Shown here piece by piece: positions 13,400-26,817 of a stretch of DNA of 64,000 bases; position 1 is the stretch's first letter; the number at the start of each line of letters is the position of its first letter. Under the pieces are notes generated by a model, which was given only the letters and a program-made list of their open reading frames with translations, made no database searches and was not told the DNA's origin. The position numbers and the translations under genes are program-made. This DNA is from Sclerurus mexicanus (Eukaryota; Chordata; Aves; Passeriformes; Furnariidae): the NCBI GenBank assembly GCA_013396755.1, contig VWZF01007079.1, positions 310,001 to 374,000 on the forward strand, given 5' to 3'.

Positions 13400-13740
13400 A
13401 TCATAGATTCCTAGAATGGCTTGGGTTGGAAGGGACCTTAGAGGTCTTCTAGTTTCAACCCCCTGCCATGGGCAGGGACACGTTCCACTAGACCAGGTTG
13501 CTCAAAGGCCCAGCCAGCCTGGCCTTGAGCACTGCCAGGGATGAAGCCCCCACAGCTTCTCACCACCCTCATAGTGAAGCATTTTCTCCTGATACCCAAT
13601 CTCAGCTGCCATCTCTCTGTTTAAAGCCATTCCCCCTTGTCTCACTACTACATGCCCTCCTGAAGTCCCTTTCCAGCTGTCTTTTTGGCCCCTTCAGGTA
13701 CTGAGAGGTGCTGTAAGGTCTCTGAGGAGTCTTCTCTTAT
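13400..13740 (-). mobile_element. CR1 LINE 3'-end fragment, minus strand
   Basis: On the plus strand this reads as the reverse complement of an avian CR1 tail: TCATAGATTCCTAGAATGGC, then the GGGTTGGAAGGGACC block, then segments on damage to follow such as CCTGGCCTTGAGCACTGCCA, CATTCCCCCTTGTCTCACTA and GGCCCCTTCAGGTACTGAGA. These follow the usual order of the CR1 3' UTR and the end of its ORF2 when read backwards. The element is heavily 5'-truncated, as most bird CR1 copies are. Compared with the consensus as I remember it, roughly 25 bases are missing where CAGCTTCT runs straight into CACCACCCTC (about 13553-13570). The chance 68-codon frame here is CR1 antisense, not a gene. Confidence 0.93.
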
Positions 13741-16700
13741 GAGAGACAAGTTCTATTCTTTAATTTCACCTTCAGACAAACACTGTCATTACTCTGGTGC
13801 ACGTATTCCTTCAGGAACATTGGACAGGAGAAGGTTTGCTTATAACTCTTCAGCTAGCCCACAGCAGGGGCTAACATCCAGATCACAGTCTGACTGGTAG
13901 TTCTGTAACACAGGGGAGAAACACAGCCTTACATGCTCCCGTCATTAGAAGAGGCACTAATTGCATCAGAATACACAGTGAATGCAACTCTGCTGGGAAA
14001 GAACAGGAGCACTGTTTGCATTTGTTAGATTGGCACTTTGCTGTAAGTTTTTCCAAAATGAGTATTTGAAACAAGGTAATGATCCTTAGTTTCCATAAAA
14101 GGGAACTTGACCTCTGGATTCTCTGTCTGCCTCCTCATAGCTGTGGGAATAAATGTTACCCTATATTTTAATATCTGATCTGAAGTTAATGAGGAATAAA
14201 ACCCTAATCTTCTCTTGAAATGATAAGCACATTAAGTGTCACTGGAAATCTAATGGGCATTGATATTTTTTCCAGGAATATTGACTATCTCCCTAAAATG
14301 AAATATTGTTTTAATAATGAGTTTCATAGTATCTAGAAACACACTTTGAGTAAGAAACATTTGTATTACACACAGTGTAGAAGCTGGGATAATTCTCATT
14401 GCTGATTATTGCCAGAATCAATGGTCAGCCACACAAATTTAATCTTCACAGGCTGTGATCTTCAGCAAGACCTCTATCAGTTAGTTTGTAATATCTGATT
14501 TTCCTGTATTTCTATAAATGAGGAAGTACCCAGAACAGTGGACTTTCCATGTTTAGAGTCTAGGTAGGAAAGAATGGCATGGCAGGGTGTTCTGTCAGCA
14601 ATTTGGGGGGAAAAAAAAGTAACTGTATGGTTTTCTAGTCATCCCAAACAAGTAGAGTATGGGTTTCCATTTCACTGGAGACGGGAGGAACTCTGAGAAC
14701 AACCAGGTTATCTTTGTGTCACAAACCCCTTTGGCAGAAAAAGCAAAGGCCTTGGAGCACATTAATGCATTATTTGATCAGGAAAACACGACAAATGAGT
14801 TCTGTGCTCAGAAACTGTGTCACATGAGACATTGTTGTGAAAGAATGTTCTGTTGTTCCAAAGGCAGGAAGGATGCTGCTTGTTGACGCACTTGAAGTGG
14901 AAGATACAGCCTAGTCAGAAAGGTCCTACACTCTGAGAAGGTTTGGCATAGAACTGCCTCCTCTCCAGTTGTCCTGTGGGGATTTGTGTGCAGGGTTGTG
15001 ACAAACCATCACCTTGACATTTCTGGACGTCTGCCAGTGAAACATGGTGTTTCAGTTGCTTAATTTAGCAGCACCTTCCATGGCAAAATCTTGGATTCCA
15101 GAACTGGGCCTTCTGCAGAAAGCAGCATAGCGATAGGTGCTGCAGAAGGGGATTTGTGCACATGCAAGCAGATGATTTGAGTGAGATTTAGCACAAGTTT
15201 GGCAGCCCAAATGACTGAACGAATCACAGAAGACTGCCAGGCTTCCCAGTAACAAACTGAGAATTTCCATGAGTAAACTTATGGGAAGACAACATATGAG
15301 CTGAGATTCTGTAGCAGAAAGCTGGCATTTTAAGGCGTGCACAGTGCTCACTAGACTTGTTCGTGGCAGACAGATTGCTTGAGTTATGCCAAATGAAGAG
15401 TGAAAAACAATAGTGGGAACCCAAGCTGCTTGGTTTTGAAAACATGGAAGAGCAGGTTCCAGGAGGGCAAAGTTCCAGCCGCTCCCGTTCCAACCCCTCC
15501 TAATGAGTTTCAGGTGTTTGCCTCGTTTGGGCTGATAGGGAACAGCTGCTGTGGGGTGGGCTGAGGGGGATGAGGGGCTTTGGAAGGAGGGGAGAGGGGA
15601 AGCTCCCCTCAGAAGAGCGACTGTGGAGAAAGGGTAAGGACAGTGTGGATGGTGGTGCTTGGTTTGGGGAGACTGGGGCTCGGGAAAGTCTTCATGGACC
15701 TAGGATTGGGTACAGTGATGAGAAAAGGGTGAACAGCTCTTTTAGCACTGCTATTGAAGAGGAAGTTTGGTACTAGATGCTGTAAGAAATGGGAATATGG
15801 TTGCTCACTCAACCATCTTATCCTCTTCTGGGCTGTGTGGGTGGGCCTGATGAAGGCTTTGGTTTAAGGCTCTGTTTGGGACTCAAGTCTAAGTAAAGTA
15901 TTTTCTGGGAGGTGAGTTGATACTGTGCTCCAACTCAGCAATTTGGGCATGTGAGCAATGCTGCTCTTGGAGAAACAGGGGGGACGGGGAGCTAAGACTT
16001 GTGAAACTTCTAGAAAGAGCCTGTAGCTCTCTCCTGCTGGTGTGCCCCTCAGAGAACGCACTTCAACAGCTGGCTGTCCTCTGCCAGTGAGGTCGATGTA
16101 TTCTCCTCTTCCTTTCACTCTGTGTCTGAAGTTAGCAAATGTTCATATTTGGTATGTGCTTTGCAAACCTCCTTTCTTGGGTGTTTGTTTCTTTTCTGTT
16201 GTGAATAGGGATTGTCAAAGCCTGTTTAGAGAGAAACTACTTTTGTTCACAGAAGTTTATGAGAAGGATCGTATAATCAATATGCTGCCTTCCAAAAGAG
16301 GCTAATCTCTTTTTTTCACTAGTGCTTTTCAGAGGAATTGTCGTCATAAGTTATAATAGTCTTTGTGGATTCATCTTCTATTATTTATTACATGTTTTCA
16401 AAGGATTTAACATAATGCGTTTCTTTTTTAAGGTTGCAGACTATTATTAAATTACCTCTTTTTTATTAAAATGTAGTTTTAAAATGAGACTGAAGTTGTT
16501 GGTTCAGACTTCATGTAATGTTTCATGTGGTCCATATAAGCCCCAAATAGCTACATTTTTCATCTGTTTCTGAAAAACTGGAAAAGAAAAGCTTTGAACT
16601 CTGTTAATATTTTATTTGTTTGTTTGGGGACATTAGAGTGTTTTGGTTTTGAGTTCCAATATTTGTTTAAAAATCAGATTGTTCTTAGTGGCAGTGCTAT

Positions 16701-17744
16701 GAAGTATAGCTCTTTTACTACTAATTTATTATCAGCTGAGCTGAGAACTGCTCTGCGTTGAGTGTTTATAAAATGCAGAATGTGTAATAAATTGGAAGGA
16801 ACTTGCATTTTTATTGTAAGTCAATGGATGGAGTCTGTGCTGAGGACAGAGAGGGCTGCAGCTCCAAAATGAGCAATGGCATCAACAGTATTTGGTGAAG
16901 GTTACGTGGAGAAAACGGCCATTAGGATGCAATGCAGAATAAGAATAATCAAGCAGCAGTAATTACATTGGAATTAAAATCAGCTGGAAATAGCTCTATC
17001 AGATGAGTTGAGAGAGTGTAAGGGCTGAAACTGTGCTTCAGGTTTTGCTGTCTGTGTAGCTGAATTGTTTGTATGTAGCTCTGCATTGGAATCAGGTGTC
17101 ATTTAAGCTAAATTTCTGCTGGGTGGGATCCAGTGGAAGAACAGTGTGAGGTCAAGGTCTGAGCAGGAGCACTCTCAGCCCCTTCATTCCACGGCCAGAG
17201 AACTCTTCCAAAGCGAACCGAGCCAGGTGCCTGCACTGCAGCCTGGGCTGGGGAGCCCTGGGCAGGGCTGAGCCTTTTGCAGGCTGCCGCAGCCATCCTC
17301 TGTTGTGGCTCAGAATGCACAACCGAATGTTGTTTCCAAGGGACACTTAAAAGAGGACGTGCAATTAACAACAGGTAACTTTAAAGCAGCTCATGTATGC
17401 CATAAAATCAAAGCCAGAATTAATCTGAGCCTGAAAGGAGCTCTGCATATAAAGGCTTCGAAATTAATTAGCTTTTTCTTAAACTTTTCCATTAAGACAA
17501 TCTAACACATTGCATACTTCACTGTTAATGCTTTTGTGCAATTAAAGTTTTTTAAGGTGCTGATATTAAAATCCAGTTGACAGCCATTAGACAGAAAAAA
17601 CATGTTTTGAAGTCACTATAATCCTAATTTCCTCAGATGTGAGAGAATGAAGTCAATGCAAATATCAGCTGCTAAAGGTGTACCATAGTCAAAGTAATGA
17701 GAATTTCTTCAGATATACATGCAGGCATATTTTTCTGTCCACGT

Positions 17745-17946
17745 GGCGGTTTAGATTCACAGAAAGAGTTGTAAAACACTGGCACAGACTGCCCAGGGAG
17801 GTGGTGGACTCATCTTCCCTGAAGTGTCCAAAAAACATGTGGATAAGGCACTCCGGGACATGGCTTAGTAATGAGTGTGGTGGTGAGGATAGGTTAATGC
17901 TTGAATAGAATGATCTTAAAGGTCTTTTCCAAACTTAATTATCCTA
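17745..17946 (+). mobile_element. CR1 LINE 3'-end fragment, plus strand
   Basis: Diverged CR1 tail in the forward orientation. The recognisable blocks in order are CACTGGCACAGACTGCCCAG, GGAGGTGGTGGACTCATCTT, GGCACTCCGGGACATGGCTT and ATGATCTTAAAGGTCTTTTC, which correspond to the end of the CR1 coding region and its 3' UTR. The terminal 8-bp repeats typical of CR1 are decayed (TTAATTATCCTA). The 5' limit is uncertain by some tens of bases. The 76-codon frame at 17678-17908 is a remnant of the element, not a host gene. Confidence 0.88.
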
Positions 17947-20190
17947 CCCATATGCATGATACTTCCCAGAAACCCATTGCACGCTCATAAGAATGCTTTT
18001 CACGAGTTAAATTTATTTAGAATATCCCACTCTTTTGTCTTCATTTGAAGAACGATCTTAATGTCTATTATCTGGTGTTCAGTGTAATATTGAAGTTTAA
18101 CAAAACCTGACTTATTCAAAAGCAACCTGTTGTGTGCTGTAAAACTAACTAACACCCATGTACCACTTTCTGTTTCTCCCATTCCAGAAGAACAGAAAGA
18201 ATGGTGTTTTAGCTTTAATTTTCTATAAAAATATTCAATGGGGATAAATGAGTGTCCGATTAAACAGAGTAACTTGGGTTTGATTTCCATAGAACGCTCT
18301 CTGATGTTGTTTTCGGAGCTGTAGCAGTATCTCTGCACCAAGATTGGCCTGTGGCCTCAAAAGGAGCAGGCTTGGATGAAAATGTAATGTGGCCCTTCAT
18401 GAAGGTGTGAATGCTACAGAGACTAAGCTCCTCTGGGTTTCTGAAAGGGCCTAGAAAGAGAAAACACAACATTTCTGCAGAATCATAAGCAGTATTTGTC
18501 ATGTTCTTGGCTTGACTTGGAATGCATCTGGTACAATTTGCAACTTGTATCACAGAAATTATGCATTGACAGAGTCGTTATTTTTGATTAGGTTCAGGTA
18601 GCGTGTAGAGAGGTAGAGAAATAATTCTGAACTTAATAGGCTGCGAGTTCCTGGTGAAATCTGCATGAAGTGTCGGAAAACAGGTGCAGAGTCTCCTGGA
18701 TAATGGAAGAATATGTTGACCCTAGTTTGTGGAGAAAGGGGAAATGGCTTGGAATGTTGAACAGCTGAGTTAGTGTTGTCTACTTGTATAAAATTGACTT
18801 TAGATCTGTAATGAACACACAAAACTCTCCAGGAAAGTCCTTCTCTTGTAGCATCAACAAGGAGATTATAGATAGATAAATCTTCAGCTTTACATTCATT
18901 CTGTATCAAAATCTGATCTGGTTTTGCTTGGTTTTGTAACTTCACTTTCCTTCCTGTGTCTTGATAGTTGGTTGGAGGCCTTTAAATGTGTGTGTGATCA
19001 GTCACTGATCATCATCCGAGCCCAGCAAAACAGCCCATCCTTATGGACATTTGAAATAAAGCCAGTCGTAGCAAGGAAATTGCTTGCAAGAATTGCCAAC
19101 AAATTAGATGAATTTTCAGAGTGGATCCGAAGTCTGGTTAAACAAACATTTCATTTCTTTTAGCAGCTGATTGATTGATTCCAAACAAAGAAGCTTTACC
19201 ATCTGGTGCTCGGACAACAAAGCATCATTACACATTCCCTCTTTTAAGAATGGCATAGAAAAATATTTGTATAATTTACCAGGGTTTTTATGTAAATACA
19301 CACACCAATTTATATAAATTACTGGGTTTACTTTTTCTGTGCATGAAATTATTTATTCATATTTAATGCACGTGACTTTGTAGTATCATACATTTCAAGG
19401 AAAATATGGGCATTACTAGAAAAGCTTCTATCTACAATGCTTATTATTATGTCTGAGCTATTCATCGTAACATAATTTGACAAGAGACTTTCTGGCTTGA
19501 ACTAAAAGCAGTATTCAAGTGTTCAAATTGAACCAAACGCCTCTGCTAAATCAATTAAACCTATCCCAGTAAATAGTGTGCATTTCAGACCTTGCTGGGC
19601 AGAGCACTGGATATGTAGGTATGGAACAGGGGACCCGCAGAGCTGTGCAGACAGGTGTGATGTGGAGTGAGAAGTTTGGTGATTTTGGAACCCAGTGTTA
19701 TTCTGAGTAGTAATAAAACACGAAAAATTCTAAAATTTACTGATAGAAAACTGGGAAGCTTCTTTGGTGTATCTTGTGCAAGCAAACCAAAGGGTAGGAG
19801 CATGTTGTATCCACAGAAGTGTCCCCTCAGAAGGGGCGTTTGTAATGTAAAACCTAAACCAGGGTATACAAAAGGTTGTGACCAGTAGTGTTTTCAAAAA
19901 TGGTTTAAAATACTCTTGAAACAGTTTGGTTGTCCCTCCCTCCCCACAAGCTGCAGGATTTCTCTTCCTATTCTAACTTTCTCTGACGTGCCAAAAAAAT
20001 GAAATTACCTGCCTTACACTTTTAATTATTTTTCTATCTTTTGGAAAGATACTTTGTGTTCAGTGAACATCAGTGACTTTAATCTCAAAGGTGCAGTTCT
20101 TAATATATAAATGGAGTCAATTTATTGTCATTATGGATTTTCTTCCCCAGGAAGTGAAAGTCCTTATTGCTCTGTTTTATTTCATTCCAG

Positions 20191-20310
20191 CTATTTATGA
20201 ACTCTCCTGTGAAGCATACAAGCACTTGGGCAAAACTTCAAATTACTACTGGATAGATCCAGATGGCAGTGGGGCGCTGGGACCTCTGAGAGTTTACTGC
20301 AACATGACAG
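20191..20310 (+). CDS. CNTNAP2: CNTNAP2 coding exon B: start of fibrinogen-C-like domain
   Basis: This 120-bp exon joins the EGF exon through a split serine codon (T at 9504 plus CT at 20191-20192) and then reads IYELSCEAYKHLGKTSNYYW, followed by IDPDGSGALGPLRVYCNMT. This is the N-terminal part of the Caspr fibrinogen-C-like domain, with the SCEAYKH and DGSGxLGP signatures and two cysteines. NMT is a possible N-glycosylation sequon. The donor is GTACCT from 20311. Both flanking introns are phase 1, so the exon is symmetric and could be skipped without a frameshift. The similarity to CNTNAP2, as I recall the human protein, is very high; CNTNAP4 and CNTNAP5 have a different motif where this has TSNYYWIDPD. 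Confidence 0.95.
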
Positions 20311-20567
20311 GTACCTGCATTGTATTTGCTAATTCACTTGGTTGGGGGGTTTGTATGTGGTTTTTGTTTTGGTTTTAATGTAGCTGGGGGAAAGAGTCTG
20401 TTCATAATTCATATTTCTTGTCAAAAGAGAATTAAGAGCTTTCCGTGAGATCTGCAGTCACCATTCAGTAAACTCTTGGCAAGGCAGGAGTTAATCCATT
20501 TCCTAAGCCTTTTGAATTGCAGCTATTGATTAGTCTTCATAGCTCTTTGTATCCTCAGTGGTGCATT

Positions 20568-20583
20568 AAAAAAAAAAAAAAAA
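20568..20583. repeat. A16 mononucleotide tract
   Basis: Sixteen consecutive A residues. The sequence before it (TTGCAGCTATTGATTAGTCT region) does not resemble a known retroelement tail, and no target-site duplication is obvious, so I treat it as a simple repeat. Confidence 0.7.
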
Positions 20584-21499
20584 GTACAGTTATGGCTCTT
20601 TACCAAAACTCTTCTATATCAATATATTTGAGCTCAGTAATGCCTGTGGTTCGTGGGGTAATGTAGAAGGCAGCTTACCACCACAGGAAAGAAACAAATT
20701 AATTATAAAAGAAACAAAACAGTTGAGTTTTCTTGGTTGTCTGTCTTTTAAACTAGATCCATCCTTATAACACCAGTTAAACTCTGGAGGTCATACATAT
20801 AACTACATTAGCTTATTTTGATTTTGTTGTGTGTATTGTTTGCTGCTTTGAGCAATGCTTTGCATTCTCACAGAAAGTCATCTGCATTGCCATCTTGAGG
20901 GAGGAAAATATAATCATGAAAAGGGGCAATTTTCTGCATTGGTAGTATATTATTTCTTTGTTCTGTTAATGCATGGCAGTTGGCTCAGCACTTTTTCTGA
21001 TATAAAATATTGGGTAGCTGATCCAACAGACGTGTCCTCTGGCTCTCCCCACGTGTCTGTGTAACAAGTTGGGCTCTCATTCTGTTTGCCCTGGAAATGC
21101 AGCATGTGAAACCCTCAGCCCTCAGCATCAGCAACGTGAAGGTGAAGGCACTGTCCTGAGTTGGAAGTGTCTCTGACCTTTGAGATCACAGTTGTGAAGC
21201 TCCCCCAACTCCTCTGGAGGCAGAAACCCGGACACAGCTGGGGCTGTGGGGTGGGTTTTGTCCAGCCTGAGTGGGAGAGGCGGGGAGGGATGTGTGGCAC
21301 AGGCAGCACACCCAGCCCCACTGCTTACAGGTTGGAGAGCAGAATCCCACTGCTCTCACGCTGCCACTGATGGTTGTGTGATAAATGCACACCTGAAAAG
21401 GAGCTTGATCTAAGCTCTGAGAGTGCTGTCAGTCCCGTTTGGAGTGGAGAGACAGGTCAACCAGTCTGTGCTGAGACACAGCTGGGAAGGCAATCTTTT

Positions 21500-21592
21500 A
21501 TATCCTGAGCCATTTAGGCCTTTATAAATCATAAGTAGCACCTTGAACTGGATCAGTAACTAATCAGGCAGGCACTGCATGAAACAATGGCA
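21500..21592 (+). mobile_element. Ancient LINE-like repeat fragment
   Basis: The block GCCATTTAGGCCTTTATAAA, then TCATAAGTAGCACCTTGAAC, then TGGATCAGTAACTAATCAGG and CAGGCACTGCA resembles an old dispersed repeat found across reptiles and birds, as I remember its consensus (gggctttataggt... agcaccttgaattg... ggcagccagtgca). I cannot name the family with certainty; an L2/CR1-clade LINE is plausible. It is short and diverged. The piece at 33836-34060 looks like a later part of the same consensus in the same orientation. Confidence 0.5.
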
Positions 21593-24500
21593 AGAATTGC
21601 TGTTATTTAAGAGATTCCTGCTGTTCAGAATGGCTGTGTTCAGTGTGAGCTATAGCTTTTGGTAACTCTTCAGGGTAGCACTGCAAATTTAAAATATACC
21701 ACTGAAGTGGTGTCATGGGCATCCATCCAGTGCTACAGTATTGCTCATTCCTGATACATATAAATATATAACAGAAGGGAGTTGTTTGTTCAACACTGGG
21801 GGGGAAAAAAGAGATAAGGAAAAGTAATAGTTTCATTTACTAATAATCCTCATCTACAAAAAAATCCGGAGTAATAAATGTGACCTTTTCCCAACAAGAG
21901 ATGTTGAACACTGGGATATGTGACTTAGTGCTCGTTCCCTTCATTTGGATGTGACACGTTCTGTGGGAAAAGGGTTTTCTGTTTCAGTGGAATTGCCCTC
22001 ATCAGCAACTCTTTGCTATGAGAAAAAGGCATTTCTCACTAATATCCGTGTGACTACTGCAATTTGAAAACTATTCAAAACAATTAGCTCATTACGATGC
22101 AAATGGCTGTAAGAGCTATGTGAAAATTGACTGGAAGTAATTGCAAGGTGTTTCTAAAAGTGGTGGCTGTTCTCGGCTGGCTGAGCGAGGCTCATCACCT
22201 GTGCAGTGCCTGGCCACTGAGCTGCTGTGCCCCTCCTTTCCTTTCCTTTCCATTCGTGGTCATCTGCGGCACCGAAGGGTGACGAACTGCATTGTCAGGA
22301 GAGATTTCACCACACCCTGAATCTTTTCCTGCATCTCTAGTATTAGCAGCAACATGTGTACTGGAGAAGGGGCAGAATGAGGACTTGGCTTCATCAGTAA
22401 CAGAATTCTGCACGACTCTGGAGCAATGATAATATCTTGTCATATAACAAAGAGCGTTATAGCTTGTTAGAATAAGAGCAGAATTCTCAAATAACTTTAG
22501 TGTCAGACATCTGCGGGTTTATGAGCATTATATTTTGCTAGCATTATATTTAAAAAAGAACTTAAGTTACTGAATTACAATTAATTAATTTCTTTCATGA
22601 ACGTGAAACTAAGTAACCTACAGATTTAGCTGAATAGCATGTGGAGTATACTAAATGAAAAAATAAAAAAACAAAACCAAAAACCAAACAACATTTCTTC
22701 ATATAGCAGAATAGTGATATTTTATTTTGAGAGCCATCCTTGACTATATTTTCCTCTCTAGCCTGAGGGGCAAATCTGAATGTTCCTATTCTCCCACTAT
22801 GTTAAACATCTCTTATTTTAAATTACTACTTGAGATAGACCTTTTAAATATCCCTTCTTTCATTCAGGTGCAGCTAGCAAAGTAAGACCATCTAATGCCT
22901 GAAAAAGAATGTAAAATGTAACACGCAAGGTTCATTCCTAGACAGAACAAGTGCTCGAGGTGGGGGTTTTGACAGAGTTGGAATCAATCTTTGGCAAACA
23001 GGGTGGCGTAAGAGTTATGTAGTGCTGCCATGGTGGCTGCAGTGTAGTTTTACTGGAGCCAAGTGGTGGGTAGTGAGCTGCACTCACTCGACTGTAAACC
23101 TTCTGTGGCAAGGGCGATGTCCTGAAAAGCCACTGGAATTGTATATGGAGAAGTGACATCCTTAGCCCTTTATTGTATCACAAATATTGAACCACAAATG
23201 TCATTATTTCATGATCACATCAGCGTTTCACCTACAGAGCTCTAGTCAGAAAGCGTTAGCCTATCCAAATGTGTCAAAAAAAAATAAAGAAAAGAATTAT
23301 GGTGCAGTAGACAGCTGTCTGGGCATATTTCTGGGCATAACCCATATCCATCTTTAGTGTATCTTAATTTAGTAAACTGGCGAGTTTCATGATGAGACCT
23401 GCCCTTCGCAGATGTTGCTGTGGCAACTAAAAATGGTTCTGGTTTCTAAGATGTGCTGGTGATTCAGCAGTGCAGTCGATAGAAATGCATGTGTGTCTGT
23501 GTTACCCACAGCAGCTCATGGTCTCTACAAACTGCTCCATTGCCAAAGAAATCCCAGAACTCCCCCTCCAGCTCTCCCCCTTGTCCTCTCCAGTAAACTG
23601 TGTGCTCAGTGCTGTGTTCTGATAGTGAGGAACCGGGCACTTATTTCACGATGAGGACATAAAACATGGTGTTGTTTGAGATATCACAAACTCTCTAGTC
23701 CTGGTGCAGTGAAACAGCTTTTCAAGCTCTACAACACTGATGTTGATGTTCAGCAGAGTTCCACCCTTATCTGCAGGAACTATGTAAGTTTTAAAGATAG
23801 AGAGTTGGAGCTTTTCAAATTAATGCACTTAAGGAGAAAGGCATTCCTGGAAGTTGTGGTGGGACATCATGTTTAGCCATTAGACTGCTTTTCACTTCAG
23901 CCTCTTTTGTGAGTTAGGATCAGCAGGGAATTCTACCAAAGCTCTGCCATCTTAAGGCCAGGCTCTTACCCTCTTTCAGAGTCAGGTCCACGATGCAAAG
24001 TTAGGCTCTGCATTCAGGAAGGTTTTTCCAGAGCTGGAGGGTTCCTGTCTCAGTATCCAGTCTGACCTTTGCTGTTTTCTCTTTGACATTGGAGCCATAG
24101 CTGTAGTGGAAAGAATTGCTCCTTTAAGGTATTTATTAGAAGATGAAAACTTTGAGTGCGTTACAGCTTCACCCCATGCTCTGTGTGATATTTCTGAATG
24201 CCTAAGCCTGATTCAGTTTCCTCTGGCATATTTAGTTTCAGTCCATTGAGAAAGACACAGGAAATAAGCTGATATTAGTCCCTATTTTTTTCTCTCTTTT
24301 TCTCTGTTTGCTACAAGGAAGATGGGGGAAATGTGTCAAATCAGTAAGTTTATTCAGATTATTTGTCCTGCAAGAATTTTCAGAGTGGAGGGTGAGGAAT
24401 ATGCAGAGGAACCACAAGGGCTTAGCTATTTATCCTAATGGGATGTCAGTGGGAAAGGCAGATGAGCACTCCTGTAGTTGCTGGAGGCTTTATGCTGAGG

Positions 24501-26781
24501 ATAGGGAAATAATAGCCTGCTGTTTCTTCTGCTCCATCATTTAGAGTACTGATGCAAAGTAGAACTGAAAGGTTTCATAATCTATTTTACCAGAAGATAT
24601 GTCAGTTAATATTTTCTCTTGGTCCTGGGGTCTTTATGCCTCTGTGATGTGGCTTTTATCTCATTTCAGGATCCAAATAGCTGCAAGCATAATGGCTCCA
24701 TTTGAGTGGTGCTTACCCTGTCCCCTTTCTAGTACAATTCTTTTGCCTAAAGCTGCTCATCTTCAAACAGTTTGAGAAATCTTTATGCATATCCATAGCC
24801 TGCCTCATTAAGGCCAAATGTACGAGGTGTCTTTTCTACCCCCTCTCCTCCCTCCTCTCTGCTCTCTCTCCATTCTTTTTTAACAGAAGTGGCACATGTA
24901 ATAATTACTGCAATGACTTTGTGAGTAGACATTAAACAACCAGAACTGTTGTATCCTGTGGTTTTTCTGTCTTCTATCTGTAAATAGTGGGTCACTGGAG
25001 TGCTTTGTGCAATGACATACATAGAAACATATGGCATGAATATATATGTGCCATTCATCACTACACACTGATGAGAAGTGCCCTTCCAGTGGTAAATGTT
25101 TAATTCTATTGCACATGTACGAATAACTTTTTTCAGGTAAGTTTTCTGGCTGAGACCTGATTTACTGAACTTCCAAGGTACCAAAACTTTGGTTCATACA
25201 TTTAAATGGATATAAAGTAAAATTTAAATCAGTTTCATTCAATAAATAAATATAGATAGTATAGATTCTCCACTTTGGTAGGGGAAGGAGTTAATGGTTT
25301 TTAGTTAACTGAAATAGAATGAATTGATACACATTTAAAGGCAATGCCCAGAGTTTTGTCTTGGGCAGTTCAAGTTATTGAATGACAATGAAAGTACAGA
25401 GACCTTACATAGTGTAATGTCATTGCAGAAAGCTTTCAGTACAAATATTTAAGTCCTTTGCCTAAAATAAATAAACAAAAATGGCTTCAGTGTTTGGATT
25501 ATTATATATGAAATTAAGGTTTTATTTCTAACAGCATCTCATATGCTTTTCCTTCTCTTGCAGAGCTTTGTTTTGGAAGCTTTTAAATAGTCTGTCAGAC
25601 TTTTTGCAACTTAAAATTATATTTGAGTGGTAAAAAAGAGGAACAAGTAGTTAAAATGGCTTGAGGCTTTTGTTGCAGACTAACCAAGCTTGTTTGCTTG
25701 AAGATGAAATGAGCAGAAACAACCCCAGAAAAAGAAGAAAATGGAAGGGCGAAAGCATCAAGCCATTTAGAACGCTGGGTTTGGCCAGTTGACTTATCAA
25801 GGTAGACTCTCTGTGTAGAGAAAGGAGAGAAAACGCTGGCAAAGAGCAAAATACCAGTCATTGAGGCATCAGGGGCTCACGTCTGGAGCAGATCTCTGAT
25901 GGCAGACGTGCATCCTCCCAGCATCGGAGTGAAGCAATGGACCCGTGAGAGACCCGGGCACACAGCACACCACGTTTGTGTCTTTGCCTGCCGAGTTGGC
26001 TGAAGCATCCCGCCTCTCTTTTAGTGCATTGATTGTATCGTATATCTGTTCTTATTTGCAAGACAGGTCCTTTTTATCCTAAGTTTCATTGGTACGTCCT
26101 TTTGGTTTGCAATCGGCTTTCTGTTATTTTGAGTTTATTTCAAATTTGGCTTTCTTGCTTGTTGTGGTGCTCAACCTGTTTGGCTTCCCTATGCTGTGGG
26201 ACACAGTACTGAGTTGGTAAGAAGGTGGTCAGGGATATTTTTCCATCTGGATACGAACTTTCCAATCATCCTCAATCAGACAGAACGTGATGGTCAGCAC
26301 GTACCTGGATTCATCTTGATTGCTGTCTGGAGTCCTTCTGAAAGAAATCAGGGTGGTTTTTTTCCTGTTTGTTTGTGGGATTTGGCCCAGGTTAACAGGG
26401 AGAAGTGATGTTGTTGGGCTCTCCTGTGCTTGGCAGTGGCTTGGGTTGCCCAGTTGATGCCACTGCCTGGATGGCCAGGGGTGACCGAGTGCAGTGTCGC
26501 TGTGTTTTGTGGCAGCGTGTGGAGTTTGTCAGTGTCAGGCTTTAAAGGACGGAAGAGGAAAGGAAAGGACCACAGTCTGATAAAACCATGCTTAAGGGCC
26601 ATGTGATTGTGGGATTGGTTTTTATTCCTTTCATGTTGAGTAAGTCACGTTAAAATCACATGATTCTAAATCATGTTGGAATACCTCTAGATATTTTTTC
26701 CAGCCATCCTTGCATGTGTGGAAAATGAAAATCTAGCCCAGTGTGCAACTGCAGCAAAGATATCTGAACCATAATATAAAA

Positions 26782-26817
26782 AATACCTTGTGAAGTCTGA
26801 ATACCTTGTGAAGTCTG
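26782..26817. repeat. Exact 18-bp tandem duplication
   Basis: AATACCTTGTGAAGTCTG occurs at 26782-26799 and again, without change, at 26800-26817. Two identical adjacent copies with no third copy suggest a recent slippage or small duplication event. Confidence 0.9.

Larger units (their letters stand above)
9505..20190 (+). other. CNTNAP2: CNTNAP2 intron between EGF exon and first fibrinogen-like exon
   Basis: This intron is 10,686 bp with GT at 9505-9506 and AG at 20189-20190. The acceptor follows a T-rich tract at about 20160-20188. It splits a serine codon after the first base (phase 1). It holds two CR1 LINE remnants, a GC-richer patch at 9660-9830 and another at 17160-17300. Otherwise it is AT-rich sequence without a recognisable gene. 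The open frames within it match no family I know. Confidence 0.88.

Noticed and set aside
13498..13704. 68-codon plus-strand frame
   Set aside because: It lies entirely within the reversed CR1 fragment and is repeat antisense.
20073..20378. 101-codon frame starting with a methionine before exon B
   Set aside because: It is the exon frame extended into both introns; splice sites at 20190/20191 and 20310/20311 define the true exon.
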